The position numbers and the translations under genes are program-made. A stretch of 37,356 nucleotides of DNA from CAZRUM01 sp964603435 (GTDB taxonomy: Bacteria; Patescibacteriota; Patescibacteriia; Magasanikbacterales; UBA922). Positions 7,334 through 13,679 of the stretch are shown one piece after another. A model generated the notes under the pieces. The model was not told where the DNA came from and did no database searches. It saw only the letters and a list, made by a program, of their open reading frames with translations. The stretch lies in the NCBI GenBank assembly GCA_964603435.1, contig CAZRUM010000006.1, positions 1 through 37,356 of the forward strand, written 5' to 3'. How positions within the stretch are numbered: position 1 is the stretch's first letter; every line of letters starts with the position of its first letter.

Positions 7334-7361
7334 CCTGAATTCCAAATAATTCAGGTTTTTT
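7334..7361 (+). terminator. Terminator of the tRNA cluster
   Basis: CCTGAATT/AATTCAGG perfect 8-bp stem followed by six Ts. Confidence 0.8.
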
Positions 7362-7365
7362 ATTT

Positions 7366-7389
7366 AAATTGTTCCCCGTGGAACAATTT
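7366..7389. promoter_or_regulatory. parS-like palindrome
   Basis: Ten-base inverted repeat AAATTGTTCC-CCGT-GGAACAATTT. The core TGTTCCCCGTGGAACA (7370-7385) differs by one base from TGTTCCACGTGGAACA, a form of the ParB-binding parS site. It is about 20 kb from the dnaA region, where parS sites are usual. A second terminator is the alternative, but only four Ts follow. The 420-bp intergenic stretch 7304-7726 holds only such sites and no gene. Confidence 0.5.
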
Positions 7390-7400
7390 TATACACAAAA

Positions 7401-7421
7401 AGTGGATAACCTCGTGGATAA
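7401..7421 (-). promoter_or_regulatory. Pair of DnaA-box-like sites
   Basis: Minus-strand TTATCCACT (7401-7409) and TTATCCACG (7413-7421), each one base from TTATCCACA, with starts 12 bp apart. They lie immediately downstream of the parS-like site. Confidence 0.45.
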
Positions 7422-7536
7422 CTCCTAAGAAGTGGGGATTACTTTATAAAACAACTTCTTAAGTTAAAATTAAAAAAAGTTTTCACAAAAACCCAAATTA
7501 ACCTCATTTCAAAGAAAACTACAAGAATAGGGGAAT

Positions 7537-7554
7537 ATGTTCCACAAAGAACAT
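7537..7554. promoter_or_regulatory. Second, weaker parS-like palindrome
   Basis: ATGTTC-CACAAA-GAACAT. The core TGTTCCACAAAGAACA differs at three central bases from TGTTCCACGTGGAACA. Listed because of its proximity to the better site. Confidence 0.25.
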
Positions 7555-7596
7555 TTTTGATTAAAAATATCACCTTTTTAGACAATTTTAGAATAA

Positions 7597-7616
7597 CTAA
7601 CCTTATTTAAGCTAAA
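7597..7616. promoter_or_regulatory. TrmB-module palindrome D
   Basis: CTAACCTTA-TT-TAAGCTAAA: the right half is perfect, the left half matches 6 of 9 of the proposed half-site TTTAGCTTA. It is 110 bp upstream of the phosphatase-like gene, whose promoter appears to be an extended -10 TGCTATACT (7696-7704). Confidence 0.25.
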
Positions 7617-7726
7617 TATAAGCGTCGTACAATTATATTAACTATTTTTTAATAAAAAAGACTACCTACAATGATATAAAAAATATTAGAAACATGCTAT
7701 ACTCAATATATTAACAATTGACCTAT

Positions 7727-8203
7727 ATGACAAAAATAAAGTTTCCCTTTATAAAACACGACGAAAAACATCCTGAATTTGAATTTAATCAGATTGATGA
7801 TAATATTTTTATCGGCACAAATCAATGTTGCCAGACTCATTTTGATGAAAAACTACTTGATCTAGGCATAGAAGTAGACATTTCTCTAGAAGAAGAGCGA
7901 CTAGACGCACCTTTTGGCGTAAAATTCTTCTTTTGGTTACCAACAAAGGACCACACCCCACCTACACCAGAACAATTGAAGATTGGAGTAGAGATTCTGA
8001 CTAGTTTCGTAAATAACAACAAAAAAATCTATATTCACTGCCAAAACGGACATGGACGTGCCCCAACTTTGGTAGCTGCATATTATATTTCTTTGGGACT
8101 TACAGTTGAAAAATCTATAAAGAAAATACAGCACAAAAGAAAAACTATTCATCTAGAACAAAACCAAATTGATGCTCTAGACACTTTTAAACAAAACAAT
8201 TAA
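7727..8203 (+). CDS. Dual-specificity-phosphatase-like protein
   Basis: A 158-residue protein with the cysteine-phosphatase signature H-C-Q-N-G-H-G-R (His104, Cys105, Arg111), matching HCx5R, and a candidate general-acid Asp75 (P-T-K-D-H-T). The opening F-N-Q-I-D-D-N-I-F-I-G-T resembles the start of DUSP domains. Such enzymes dephosphorylate tyrosine, serine/threonine or non-protein phosphates through a cysteinyl-phosphate intermediate. The loop has Ala-Pro after Arg where many have Ser/Thr-Ala, so the substrate is uncertain. The ATG at 7727 is preferred to an in-frame TTG at 7718; neither has an SD. It is AT-rich like the core genes and ends at a bidirectional terminator. Confidence 0.75.
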   Translation: MTKIKFPFIKHDEKHPEFEFNQIDDNIFIGTNQCCQTHFDEKLLDLGIEVDISLEEERLDAPFGVKFFFWLPTKDHTPPTPEQLKIGVEILTSFVNNNKKIYIHCQNGHGRAPTLVAAYYISLGLTVEKSIKKIQHKRKTIHLEQNQIDALDTFKQNN

Positions 8204-8211
8204 ACTTACAC

Positions 8212-8242
8212 AAAAAAAACGATCTCTACTAGGTCGTTTTTT
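8212..8242. terminator. Bidirectional terminator
   Basis: AAAACGATC/GGTCGTTTT stem with flanking A and T runs, just after the phosphatase-like gene. Confidence 0.7.
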
Positions 8243-8272
8243 GTTAGACTATATGATATAATTAGCTTTGTT

Positions 8273-8854
8273 ATGACCAAAGAATATAGAAAGTATCTAA
8301 AACACGAAACAAAAAAACAGGCTTTGCTTAGATTTTTGTTAGTTTTTTCTACTCTACTTATCTATCTAACGATAGTAATGATAAAATATGGATTAAAAGA
8401 TGGTGTGGGTGTTACAGCACTTACTTGGTCATTCTTTGTTTTCTGTACTCCTATTGCTGACGCTGGATTTTTATTAGACTTTCCTATCAGACTAGTCGCA
8501 AAAATAAAAATGATTTATACAGAAATGTTTGTCTGGGTATTGTCACTGGGTATTGTCACTTTTAATCTATTTTTCAATCCGGAAATATTTCAGACCAACT
8601 TACTTCTGACAATTTATCATGATATAATTACTACACCTTATCCTTTTTGGTCAATTATAATTTTATCAGCCACTGGTACTTTTTTGTCTGTTTATTTTGG
8701 AGATGAACTTATCGACACAGCTCACCACCACCACAGAGACAAACACAAAAAACATAAGAACAAACTCAAATTTATAATCATGTTGTTTATCATAGCTCTT
8801 GCCATTTTCCTTTATTCATTTTTATTAAGACATTTTAATATTAACTTATTTTAA
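8273..8854 (+). CDS. Multi-pass membrane protein of unknown function
   Basis: A 193-residue protein with about five hydrophobic segments (near residues 20-40, 47-67, 82-100, 118-142 and 162-185). A cytoplasmic-looking basic loop, H-H-H-H-R-D-K-H-K-K-H-K-N-K, lies at about 150-163 and could bind metal. The acidic G-D-E-L-I-D-T-A-H just before it is the most distinctive stretch. I do not recognise the family. An extended -10 (TGATATAAT, 8252-8260) lies just upstream, so the leader is very short. The next gene follows after one base, so the two are probably co-transcribed. Confidence 0.6.
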   Translation: MTKEYRKYLKHETKKQALLRFLLVFSTLLIYLTIVMIKYGLKDGVGVTALTWSFFVFCTPIADAGFLLDFPIRLVAKIKMIYTEMFVWVLSLGIVTFNLFFNPEIFQTNLLLTIYHDIITTPYPFWSIIILSATGTFLSVYFGDELIDTAHHHHRDKHKKHKNKLKFIIMLFIIALAIFLYSFLLRHFNINLF

Positions 8855-8855
8855 T

Positions 8856-9079
8856 ATGAACCCAGACATCTATCTACCACATATTATAAATCTCTCTATA
8901 AGATACAGCGGATTGATTATAGAATATATTGGTTTACTGATAATTGTAATATCAGTCGTAACTGCCCTTGTAAAGTTAGTCTCCATAAAATATACCATGG
9001 AGGATATTAGATCCAAATTAGCACAAAAAATAATTTTTGGTTTGGAATTTGTAATTGCAGCTGATATTATTTTGGCAGC
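8856..9079 (+). CDS. DUF1622-like membrane protein (cut by assembly gap)
   Basis: The first 74 residues are visible before the 100-N gap. Two hydrophobic helices (about 17-47 and 60-74) flank a basic loop. The ending F-G-L-E-F-V-I-A-A-D-I-I-L is typical of DUF1622 membrane proteins, whose function is unknown. The ATG follows the upstream stop by one base, implying a two-gene operon. The sequence right of the gap is a minus-strand tRNA gene, so the gene must end within the unresolved stretch. Confidence 0.6.
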
Positions 9080-9179
9080 NNNNNNNNNNNNNNNNNNNNN
9101 NNNNNNNNNNNNNNNNNNNNNNNNNNNNNNNNNNNNNNNNNNNNNNNNNNNNNNNNNNNNNNNNNNNNNNNNNNNNNNN
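9080..9179. other. Assembly gap of 100 N
   Basis: Exactly 100 Ns, a placeholder length, so the true distance is unknown. The flanks do not resemble each other. The gap hides the 3' end of the DUF1622-like gene and the 3' end of the next tRNA gene. Confidence 0.95.
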
Positions 9180-9180
9180 G

Positions 9181-9254
9181 TGGACCTGACTGGATTCGAA
9201 CCAGCGACTTCCTCCATGCCATGGAGGCACTCTAGCCAGCTGAGTTACAGGCCC
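9181..9254 (-). tRNA. tRNA-Ala (anticodon GGC)
   Basis: Read on the minus strand: acceptor GGGCCTG/CAGGTCC, D arm ACTC/GAGT, anticodon arm CCTCC-ATGGCAT-GGAGG with anticodon GGC, standard T loop TTCGAAT and discriminator A. The base after the discriminator is C and then the gap begins, so an encoded CCA cannot be judged. With the CGC-anticodon gene at 7233, it gives two alanine isoacceptors within 2 kb. Confidence 0.88.
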
Positions 9255-9303
9255 TTAAATCAAAAACATAATACCATGTATAAAAAAATAAATCAAGTGT
9301 TGC

Positions 9304-10053
9304 TCACCAAATCAAATCAAAAATATCATTTTGCATTTTATAAATATTCTTATCTTCAATAATAACCCCTATGATATTGCCATGTTCAAGAGTAGTGTAG
9401 GCAACTTTACCAGCATAAATATCTAACACTGTATTTTCAATGGTAACATTTTTGTTTTTATCAATAAATTTTATTTCGTCGATCTTGTCTTGATACTTTT
9501 CGATATTCTCATGATTTATCAAAGTATCATTAGTAATTATTTTTTCTTTTATACCTAAACTTTTCTTTTTTTCTAACCATTCTCTAATTAGTTCTGGCGT
9601 TTCCTCATACAAGGCTTGCGAATCATGGATTGTTTTAAATTCTTTTACACCAGAATCTAAAATATCATCCCAAACTTTTTTCAACCCATCTTCACCTTCA
9701 AAAAATCTCACACCTGGCTTGTTCTGAGAAATATTAAAAGGTCCGGACAAAGATTGGATAATTTCTTTTATATTATTTTCAAATATATTTGCCTCACGCT
9801 TCTTTTCCTCCACCAAATCACTTAATTTACTGGGATGAGCTGGACCATAAAAGGCTACTCTACCTTCTTTTCTATAAGTCACATAACCGCCTGCCAGCAA
9901 ATCAGTTAATGATTCATAAATCAAAGTTCGTGAAACTTCGATTTTTTTTACAATTTCTGGCACTGTTAAATCTCCATTTTGTACTAAACTTAGGTAAATT
10001 TTGGCAGAAAGCACCCCTAAACCCTTACTTATTATCTGTTCTATATTGGACAT
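9304..10053 (-). CDS. TrmB-family transcriptional regulator 2
   Basis: A 249-residue protein with the TrmB layout. It has a winged helix at about 5-70 (L-S-A-K-I-Y-L-S-L-V-Q-N-G; V-S-R-T-L-I-Y-E-S-L as recognition helix) and a coiled-coil linker at about 75-100 (L-S-D-L-V-E-E-K-K-R-E-A-N). The effector-like domain includes V-R-F-F-E-G-E-D-G-L-K-K-V-W-D-D-I-L and ends in a beta-rich segment (G-V-I-I-E-D-K-N-I-Y). It is clearly related to regulator 1 in layout but not a recent duplicate. There is no SD; the promoter is full consensus. It is divergent from the GC-richer gene at 10411, the same arrangement as regulator 1 with the isochorismatase gene. Confidence 0.8.
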   Translation of the reverse strand: MSNIEQIISKGLGVLSAKIYLSLVQNGDLTVPEIVKKIEVSRTLIYESLTDLLAGGYVTYRKEGRVAFYGPAHPSKLSDLVEEKKREANIFENNIKEIIQSLSGPFNISQNKPGVRFFEGEDGLKKVWDDILDSGVKEFKTIHDSQALYEETPELIREWLEKKKSLGIKEKIITNDTLINHENIEKYQDKIDEIKFIDKNKNVTIENTVLDIYAGKVAYTTLEHGNIIGVIIEDKNIYKMQNDIFDLIW

Positions 10054-10057
10054 AGTT

Positions 10058-10077
10058 TTTAGCTTAATTTAGTTAAA
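10058..10077. promoter_or_regulatory. TrmB-module palindrome C
   Basis: TTTAGCTTA-AT-TTAGTTAAA matches 16 of 18 positions of the proposed consensus. It sits between the -10 and the start codon of regulator 2, an autorepression position. Confidence 0.4.
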
Positions 10078-10105
10078 TTATAACACATACATTTATATTT
10101 GTCAA
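10077..10105 (-). promoter_or_regulatory. Full-consensus promoter of regulator 2
   Basis: On the minus strand there is TTGACA (10100-10105), a 17-bp spacer and TATAAT (10077-10082). Confidence 0.8.
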
Positions 10106-10135
10106 GGTTTTTGTGTACAAATAAACTGTATTTTA

Positions 10136-10155
10136 TTTAGCTTATCTAAGCCAAA
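10136..10155. promoter_or_regulatory. TrmB-module palindrome B
   Basis: TTTAGCTTA-TC-TAAGCCAAA matches 17 of 18 positions and contains a perfect GCTTA/TAAGC core. It lies midway between the divergent promoters of regulator 2 and the 10411 gene. Confidence 0.45.
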
Positions 10156-10190
10156 AAATGAATAGAGCTAGTAATTATTTCGTAATATAC

Positions 10191-10219
10191 TTGACAAACT
10201 AGTAAAGAAATGTTATACT
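10191..10219 (+). promoter_or_regulatory. Promoter of the 10411 gene
   Basis: TTGACA (10191-10196), 17-bp spacer, TATACT (10214-10219). Predicted start is near 10226, leaving a leader of about 185 nt. Confidence 0.75.
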
Positions 10220-10223
10220 TTGC

Positions 10224-10238
10224 TGTTAACTATTAACA
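10224..10238. promoter_or_regulatory. Candidate operator at the start site of the 10411 gene
   Basis: Perfect palindrome TGTTAA-CTA-TTAACA covering the likely +1, the same placement as the palindromes at 6121 and 6267. A four-codon reading frame (ATG at 10238, TAA at 10250-10252) starts in its last base. Confidence 0.45.
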
Positions 10239-10319
10239 TGAAACATATGTAAATCCTAGCTCTGGTCACTAGTCTACTATTTGCCTCGGTAACTGCGATC
10301 CTTTTAATCTAAACCTACA

Positions 10320-10370
10320 TTTTCTTCCGCTCCTTATTCTGTTTTTTACAGAGTAGAGAGTGGAAGAAAA
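10320..10370 (+). promoter_or_regulatory. Long hairpin in the leader of the 10411 gene
   Basis: A 13-bp stem TTTTCTTCCGCTC/GAGTGGAAGAAAA with one G-T pair, capped by an inner TCTGT/ACAGA stem. It ends 30 nt before the SD. Likely a transcript-stabilising or regulatory element; role unproven. Confidence 0.5.
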
Positions 10371-10410
10371 CAAAGGCCGCGAACAATAACCAGATTCCTT
10401 GGAGGGAATA

Positions 10411-11019
10411 ATGACACGCACAGAAAGATACATGCTGATTGAGTGTGGTAGCTTCCTCAATAAACTAGGTCTCTCTATCGTCGATACAGTTCTCTCGGCA
10501 GGGGGAACAGATAATGATGTTTATGACATCCTCAAAGATCGACTTCTCAGAAAACAGATCGGCCTGTTGGTGACGGGCCAACTGAAGCTGGAGATACTCC
10601 CTTGCCAGAAGAACGTCCCACACCTGATTCCCAGGTGGTTGCGAAGTGTGGTAGAAGATGTCGAACCTCATAAGTTTGACCCGGAAAAACTCAGATTCCT
10701 CAACTATTTGAGAGATGATGAAAAATATATCGACGGAGAAACGATGCGGAAGCGTGCGCAAGAGATGAAGGCCAACTTTGGCCTCTCCGACGTACCTGCC
10801 CTGCTCGCCGAGAACGGCAGAGCACTGAAAGGCATTGCGACTGAGATGGAAGGAGAAGTTAATCGCTACCTCAGACTTACTGGGACAGTTCTGAGCAACC
10901 AGAAATGTGGTCTGTTCTTTCCAGAGTTATACTTGAGAGATGGCAAGTGGGAATTACACTTCGAACCGCTCCACGAGGAAGTAACCTACGGAGACGGTCG
11001 CCTCATCTCATGTGAGTAA
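10411..11019 (+). CDS. Cytoplasmic protein of unknown function (GC-richer cassette)
   Basis: A 202-residue, mostly helical soluble protein without signal peptide; I do not recognise it. It opens M-T-R-T-E-R-Y-M-L-I-E-C-G-S-F-L, has a charged middle (D-P-E-K-L-R-F-L-N-Y-L-R-D-D-E) and ends in strands (K-W-E-L-H-F-E-P-L-H-E-E). A segment near 117-125 (N-F-G-L-S-D-V-P-A) looks like a turn between helices. The ATG at 10411 has GGAGGG four bases upstream; a TTG at 10399 is the only in-frame alternative. It is GC-richer than its neighbours. It has its own strong promoter, a structured leader and a terminator at 11160, and is divergent from TrmB regulator 2. Confidence 0.6.
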   Translation: MTRTERYMLIECGSFLNKLGLSIVDTVLSAGGTDNDVYDILKDRLLRKQIGLLVTGQLKLEILPCQKNVPHLIPRWLRSVVEDVEPHKFDPEKLRFLNYLRDDEKYIDGETMRKRAQEMKANFGLSDVPALLAENGRALKGIATEMEGEVNRYLRLTGTVLSNQKCGLFFPELYLRDGKWELHFEPLHEEVTYGDGRLISCE

Positions 11020-11159
11020 CAACCCTCTCTTTCCAGCCTCCCCATCGGTGATTCAAATAGATGGGATTCTAGTTCGTTCTTTCTACACTCTGTGCCCCGG
11101 ACACATTCAAAACCGGGACCAATTCTTAGTAAATAAAATTTGTTTATTGAGATAAATAC

Positions 11160-11191
11160 AAAAGTTTGGATAATCTATCCAGACTTTTTTT
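11160..11191 (+). terminator. Terminator after the 10411 cassette
   Basis: AAAGTTTGGATA/TATCCAGACTTT stem with one mismatch and an ATC loop, followed by a T run. About 140 nt of GC-richer 3' sequence without an ORF separates it from the stop codon. Confidence 0.75.
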
Positions 11192-11192
11192 A

Positions 11193-11221
11193 TTGACAAA
11201 ACAGTAAAAATAAACTAAAAT
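11193..11221 (+). promoter_or_regulatory. Promoter of ychF
   Basis: TTGACA (11193-11198), 17-bp spacer, TAAAAT (11216-11221), directly after the preceding terminator. Confidence 0.7.
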
Positions 11222-11251
11222 CACTGCAGTCAAACTATTTTAAATTTACTT

Positions 11252-12319
11252 ATGCTATCACTCGGAATTGTTGGCTTACCCAACGTAGGAAAATCTACCC
11301 TGTTTAATGCGCTTACAAAAAGCAAACAAGCTGAAGCGCAGAATTATCCTTTTTGTACCATCGAACCAAACGTCGGTGTAGTTGAGGTACCAGATGAAAG
11401 ATTGAATAAATTAGCAGACGTTTCAAAATCAAAAAAGATTATCCCGACTGCCATAGAATTTTATGATATTGCCGGACTGGTAAAAGGTGCTTCGGAAGGG
11501 GAAGGTCTTGGTAATAAATTTTTATCACACATCAGAGAGTGCGACGCTATTGTCCAAGTTGTTAGAAATTTTGAAGACGGAAATATTACTCATGTTCATG
11601 GCAAAATTGATCCCAAAGATGATAGTGAGGTAATAAACCTAGAACTTATTATTGCTGATTGGCAAACCGTCAGTAAGCGCCTTGATAAAACTAAGAAAAG
11701 TGCTAAAGGTGTGGTTGCAAAAGAAATTAAAAAAGAACTTGAGCTGTTAGAAAAACTTGATAAACATTTGGAAACTGGTAAACCAGCTAGAACTCTAGAA
11801 TATACTGATGATGAAAAAGAAATTGTACGTGATTTGCATTTACTTTCTATGAAACCAATGCTCTATGTGATAAATATAGAAGAAGGCGGGCACACGGATA
11901 TTCAAGTAGAAGAAGGTGTTCCCCAAATTGAAATTAGCGCCAAGATTGAAGCAGAGCTAGCAGAGCTATCTGACGAAGATGCCAAAGAATACATGAAAGA
12001 ACTTGGTATGGGTACTAGCGGACTTGATAAACTGATTACTGAAAGTTATAAACTACTAAATCTTGTCACATTCCTTACTAGTGGTGAACCAGAGACCAGA
12101 GCCTGGACTGTGCAAGAAAATACTAAAGCTCCTGATGCTGCCGGTGTCATCCATACTGACTTTGTAAAAGGTTTTATCAAAGCTGATGTCTGTAAATATG
12201 AAGACTTTGTCGAATGTGGAGGTTGGAATGGTGTGAAAGAAAAAGGTAAGATTCAACTGGAAGGAAAAGAATATATTATTAAAGATGGAGATACAATCTA
12301 CTTCCACATAAATACCTAA
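11252..12319 (+). CDS. ychF: Redox-regulated ATPase YchF (Obg-like)
   Basis: A 355-residue YchF/OLA1-family P-loop NTPase. It has the G1 motif G-L-P-N-V-G-K-S at residues 8-15 and F-Y-D-I-A-G-L-V-K-G-A-S-E-G-E-G-L-G as switch II/G3. A coiled insertion follows (about 130-170). The C-terminal TGS domain ends V-E-C-G-G-W-N-G-V-K-E-K-G-K, then the usual D-G-D-T-I-Y-F-H. YchF prefers ATP, associates with ribosomes and affects stress responses. Length is normal and the start lacks an SD. The oddity is downstream: a second, diverged copy of the last 29 codons at 12369-12458, separated by a palindromic repeat. The C-terminus of the present gene is intact. Confidence 0.93.
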   Translation: MLSLGIVGLPNVGKSTLFNALTKSKQAEAQNYPFCTIEPNVGVVEVPDERLNKLADVSKSKKIIPTAIEFYDIAGLVKGASEGEGLGNKFLSHIRECDAIVQVVRNFEDGNITHVHGKIDPKDDSEVINLELIIADWQTVSKRLDKTKKSAKGVVAKEIKKELELLEKLDKHLETGKPARTLEYTDDEKEIVRDLHLLSMKPMLYVINIEEGGHTDIQVEEGVPQIEISAKIEAELAELSDEDAKEYMKELGMGTSGLDKLITESYKLLNLVTFLTSGEPETRAWTVQENTKAPDAAGVIHTDFVKGFIKADVCKYEDFVECGGWNGVKEKGKIQLEGKEYIIKDGDTIYFHINT

Positions 12320-12335
12320 CTTAAACGGCTGCCTG

Positions 12336-12364
12336 CCCGCCAAAGCCTGAAAGGCGACGGCGGG
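12336..12364. repeat. Palindromic intergenic repeat after ychF
   Basis: CCCGCC/GGCGGG stem enclosing aaagcctgaaaggcgac. GC-rich, of the dispersed type found between CPR genes. It sits exactly between the ychF stop and the relic copy of the ychF 3' end. Confidence 0.55.
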
Positions 12365-12368
12365 GTCA

Positions 12369-12458
12369 GGAATAAAAGAATCTGGTAAACTAAAATTAGA
12401 AGGAAAAGATTATGAAGTACAAGACGGTGACGTTGTTTACTTTCACGTCGCGACTTAA
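12369..12458 (+). pseudogene. Relic of a second ychF 3' end
   Basis: Thirty codons including TAA read G-I-K-E-S-G-K-L-K-L-E-G-K-D-Y, then E-V-Q-D-G-D-V-V-Y-F-H-V-A-T. This aligns without gaps to the end of ychF just upstream (G-V-K-E-K-G-K-I-Q-L-E-G-K-E-Y, then I-I-K-D-G-D-T-I-Y-F-H-I-N-T). There is no start codon or upstream part. It looks like the old end of the gene, displaced by recombination or transfer, with a palindromic repeat at the junction. It retains a stop codon, and the terminator follows 15 nt later. Confidence 0.8.
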
Positions 12459-12473
12459 AAAATATTTTAAAAC

Positions 12474-12503
12474 AAAAAACCGACTTACTAAGTCGGTTTT
12501 TTA
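12474..12503. terminator. Bidirectional terminator between ychF and recA
   Basis: CCGACTTA/TAAGTCGG stem flanked by A and T runs, serving the convergent ychF and recA transcripts. Confidence 0.8.
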
Positions 12504-12516
12504 ATTTTTCAATATT

Positions 12517-13578
12517 CTATTTTTCTACACTTACATCTCCACCATCTTCTTTTTTTTCTTCTTCATCAGGAGCTTCACCTTTTTCTATCACTTCCCAAAT
12601 CTGCTTTCTAATAGCCTTCATCAATTTTGGATTCTCACGCAAGTATTGTTTGGCTTTTTCTCTACCTACTCCAAGTTTTTCTTCTCCATAGGAATAGCTA
12701 TTGCCAGATTTGTTTATTACTTTGTGAGCTACACCAGTATCAAGCATGTCACCGGCTACAGAAATTCCTTCATTATACATAATATCAAATTCTGTGGTTC
12801 TGAAAGGTGCTGCTACCTTATTTTTTACCACCTTAGCTTTTACTCTATTACCAATAATCCTGTCACCTTGTTTAATCTGAGCAGCTCGTCTCACTTCAAT
12901 TCTGACAGAGCAATAAAACTTTAAAGCGTTACCACCTGGAGTTGTTTCTGGATTACCAAAGACAATACCAATCTTATGACGAATTTGATTGATAAAAATT
13001 ACTACAGTGTTAGTCTTTCCTACAATACCAGTTAGTTTACGCAAAGCTTGTGACATTAGACGAGCTTGTAAACCCATATGATGGGCTCCCATCTCTCCGT
13101 CAATTTCTTTTTGTGGAACTAAGGCAGCAACTGAATCGATTACAACCACATCCACACCATTGGATCTAACTAGAGTTTCTAGTATTTCCAAGGCCTGTTC
13201 TCCTGTATCAGGTTGAGAAATAAGTAGGTTATTTACATCCACACCAATCTTACGAGCGTAATCAGGGTCTAGAGCATGCTCGGCATCGATAAACGCTGCT
13301 GTACCGCCCTGTTTTTGCACCTCAGCGACGATATGTTGAGCCAAAGTAGTCTTTCCACTAGCTTCTGGTCCATAGATCTCTATAACGCGTCCTCTAGGCA
13401 CACCCTTTACACCCAAAGCCACATCCAAAGAAAGACAACCTGTAGACACAGCGTCTACTTCCATAGCTTTGGCTTCACCGAACTTCATAATAGCGCCATC
13501 GCCGTATTTTTCTTTAATTTGATCAATTGCACTTTGTGCTGCCACTAGTCTCTCGTCTTTTTCGTCTTTTTTAGCCAT
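12517..13578 (-). CDS. recA: Recombinase RecA
   Basis: A 353-residue RecA. It has Walker A G-P-E-A-S-G-K-T (residues 70-77), Walker B V-D-V-V-V-I-D-S-V-A-A-L-V-P, loop 2 region N-Q-I-R-H-K-I-G-I-V-F-G-N-P-E-T-T-P-G-G with the DNA-contacting G-G-N-A-L-K-F-Y, and an acidic tail (D-E-E-E-K-K-E-D-G-G-D). It forms the ATP-dependent filament for strand exchange and SOS signalling. The ATG lacks an SD. A consensus promoter (13643-13671) lies upstream, but a terminator-like hairpin (13609-13637) starts at its predicted +1. No SOS-box-like palindrome was recognised. Confidence 0.96.
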   Translation of the reverse strand: MAKKDEKDERLVAAQSAIDQIKEKYGDGAIMKFGEAKAMEVDAVSTGCLSLDVALGVKGVPRGRVIEIYGPEASGKTTLAQHIVAEVQKQGGTAAFIDAEHALDPDYARKIGVDVNNLLISQPDTGEQALEILETLVRSNGVDVVVIDSVAALVPQKEIDGEMGAHHMGLQARLMSQALRKLTGIVGKTNTVVIFINQIRHKIGIVFGNPETTPGGNALKFYCSVRIEVRRAAQIKQGDRIIGNRVKAKVVKNKVAAPFRTTEFDIMYNEGISVAGDMLDTGVAHKVINKSGNSYSYGEEKLGVGREKAKQYLRENPKLMKAIRKQIWEVIEKGEAPDEEEKKEDGGDVSVEK

Positions 13579-13608
13579 ATTTTTTTATTTAAATAGATTG
13601 TTAGAGTT

Positions 13609-13637
13609 AAAAAAGTGAGGTTCTATGCCTCCCTCAC
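13609..13637 (-). terminator. Terminator-like hairpin at the recA 5' end
   Basis: On the minus strand GTGAGG/CCTCAC with an 11-base loop, followed by six Ts. It is well placed to end the ftsK-rodZ transcript, yet it also begins at the predicted recA start site. It could act as attenuator, processing signal or simply an upstream terminator. Confidence 0.6.
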
Positions 13638-13642
13638 TACAT

Positions 13643-13671
13643 ATAATACAGTTTTGCAAAATAGGTGTCAA
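13643..13671 (-). promoter_or_regulatory. Predicted recA promoter
   Basis: On the minus strand there is TTGACA (13666-13671), a 17-bp spacer and TATTAT (13643-13648), immediately after the rodZ-like stop codon. Confidence 0.6.
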
Positions 13672-13679
13672 CTGTGAAC

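Noticed and set aside
8856..9362. 168-codon frame running across the first gap
   Set aside because: Residues right of the gap are the complement of a tRNA-Ala gene and the end of regulator 2; only the part before the gap is coding.
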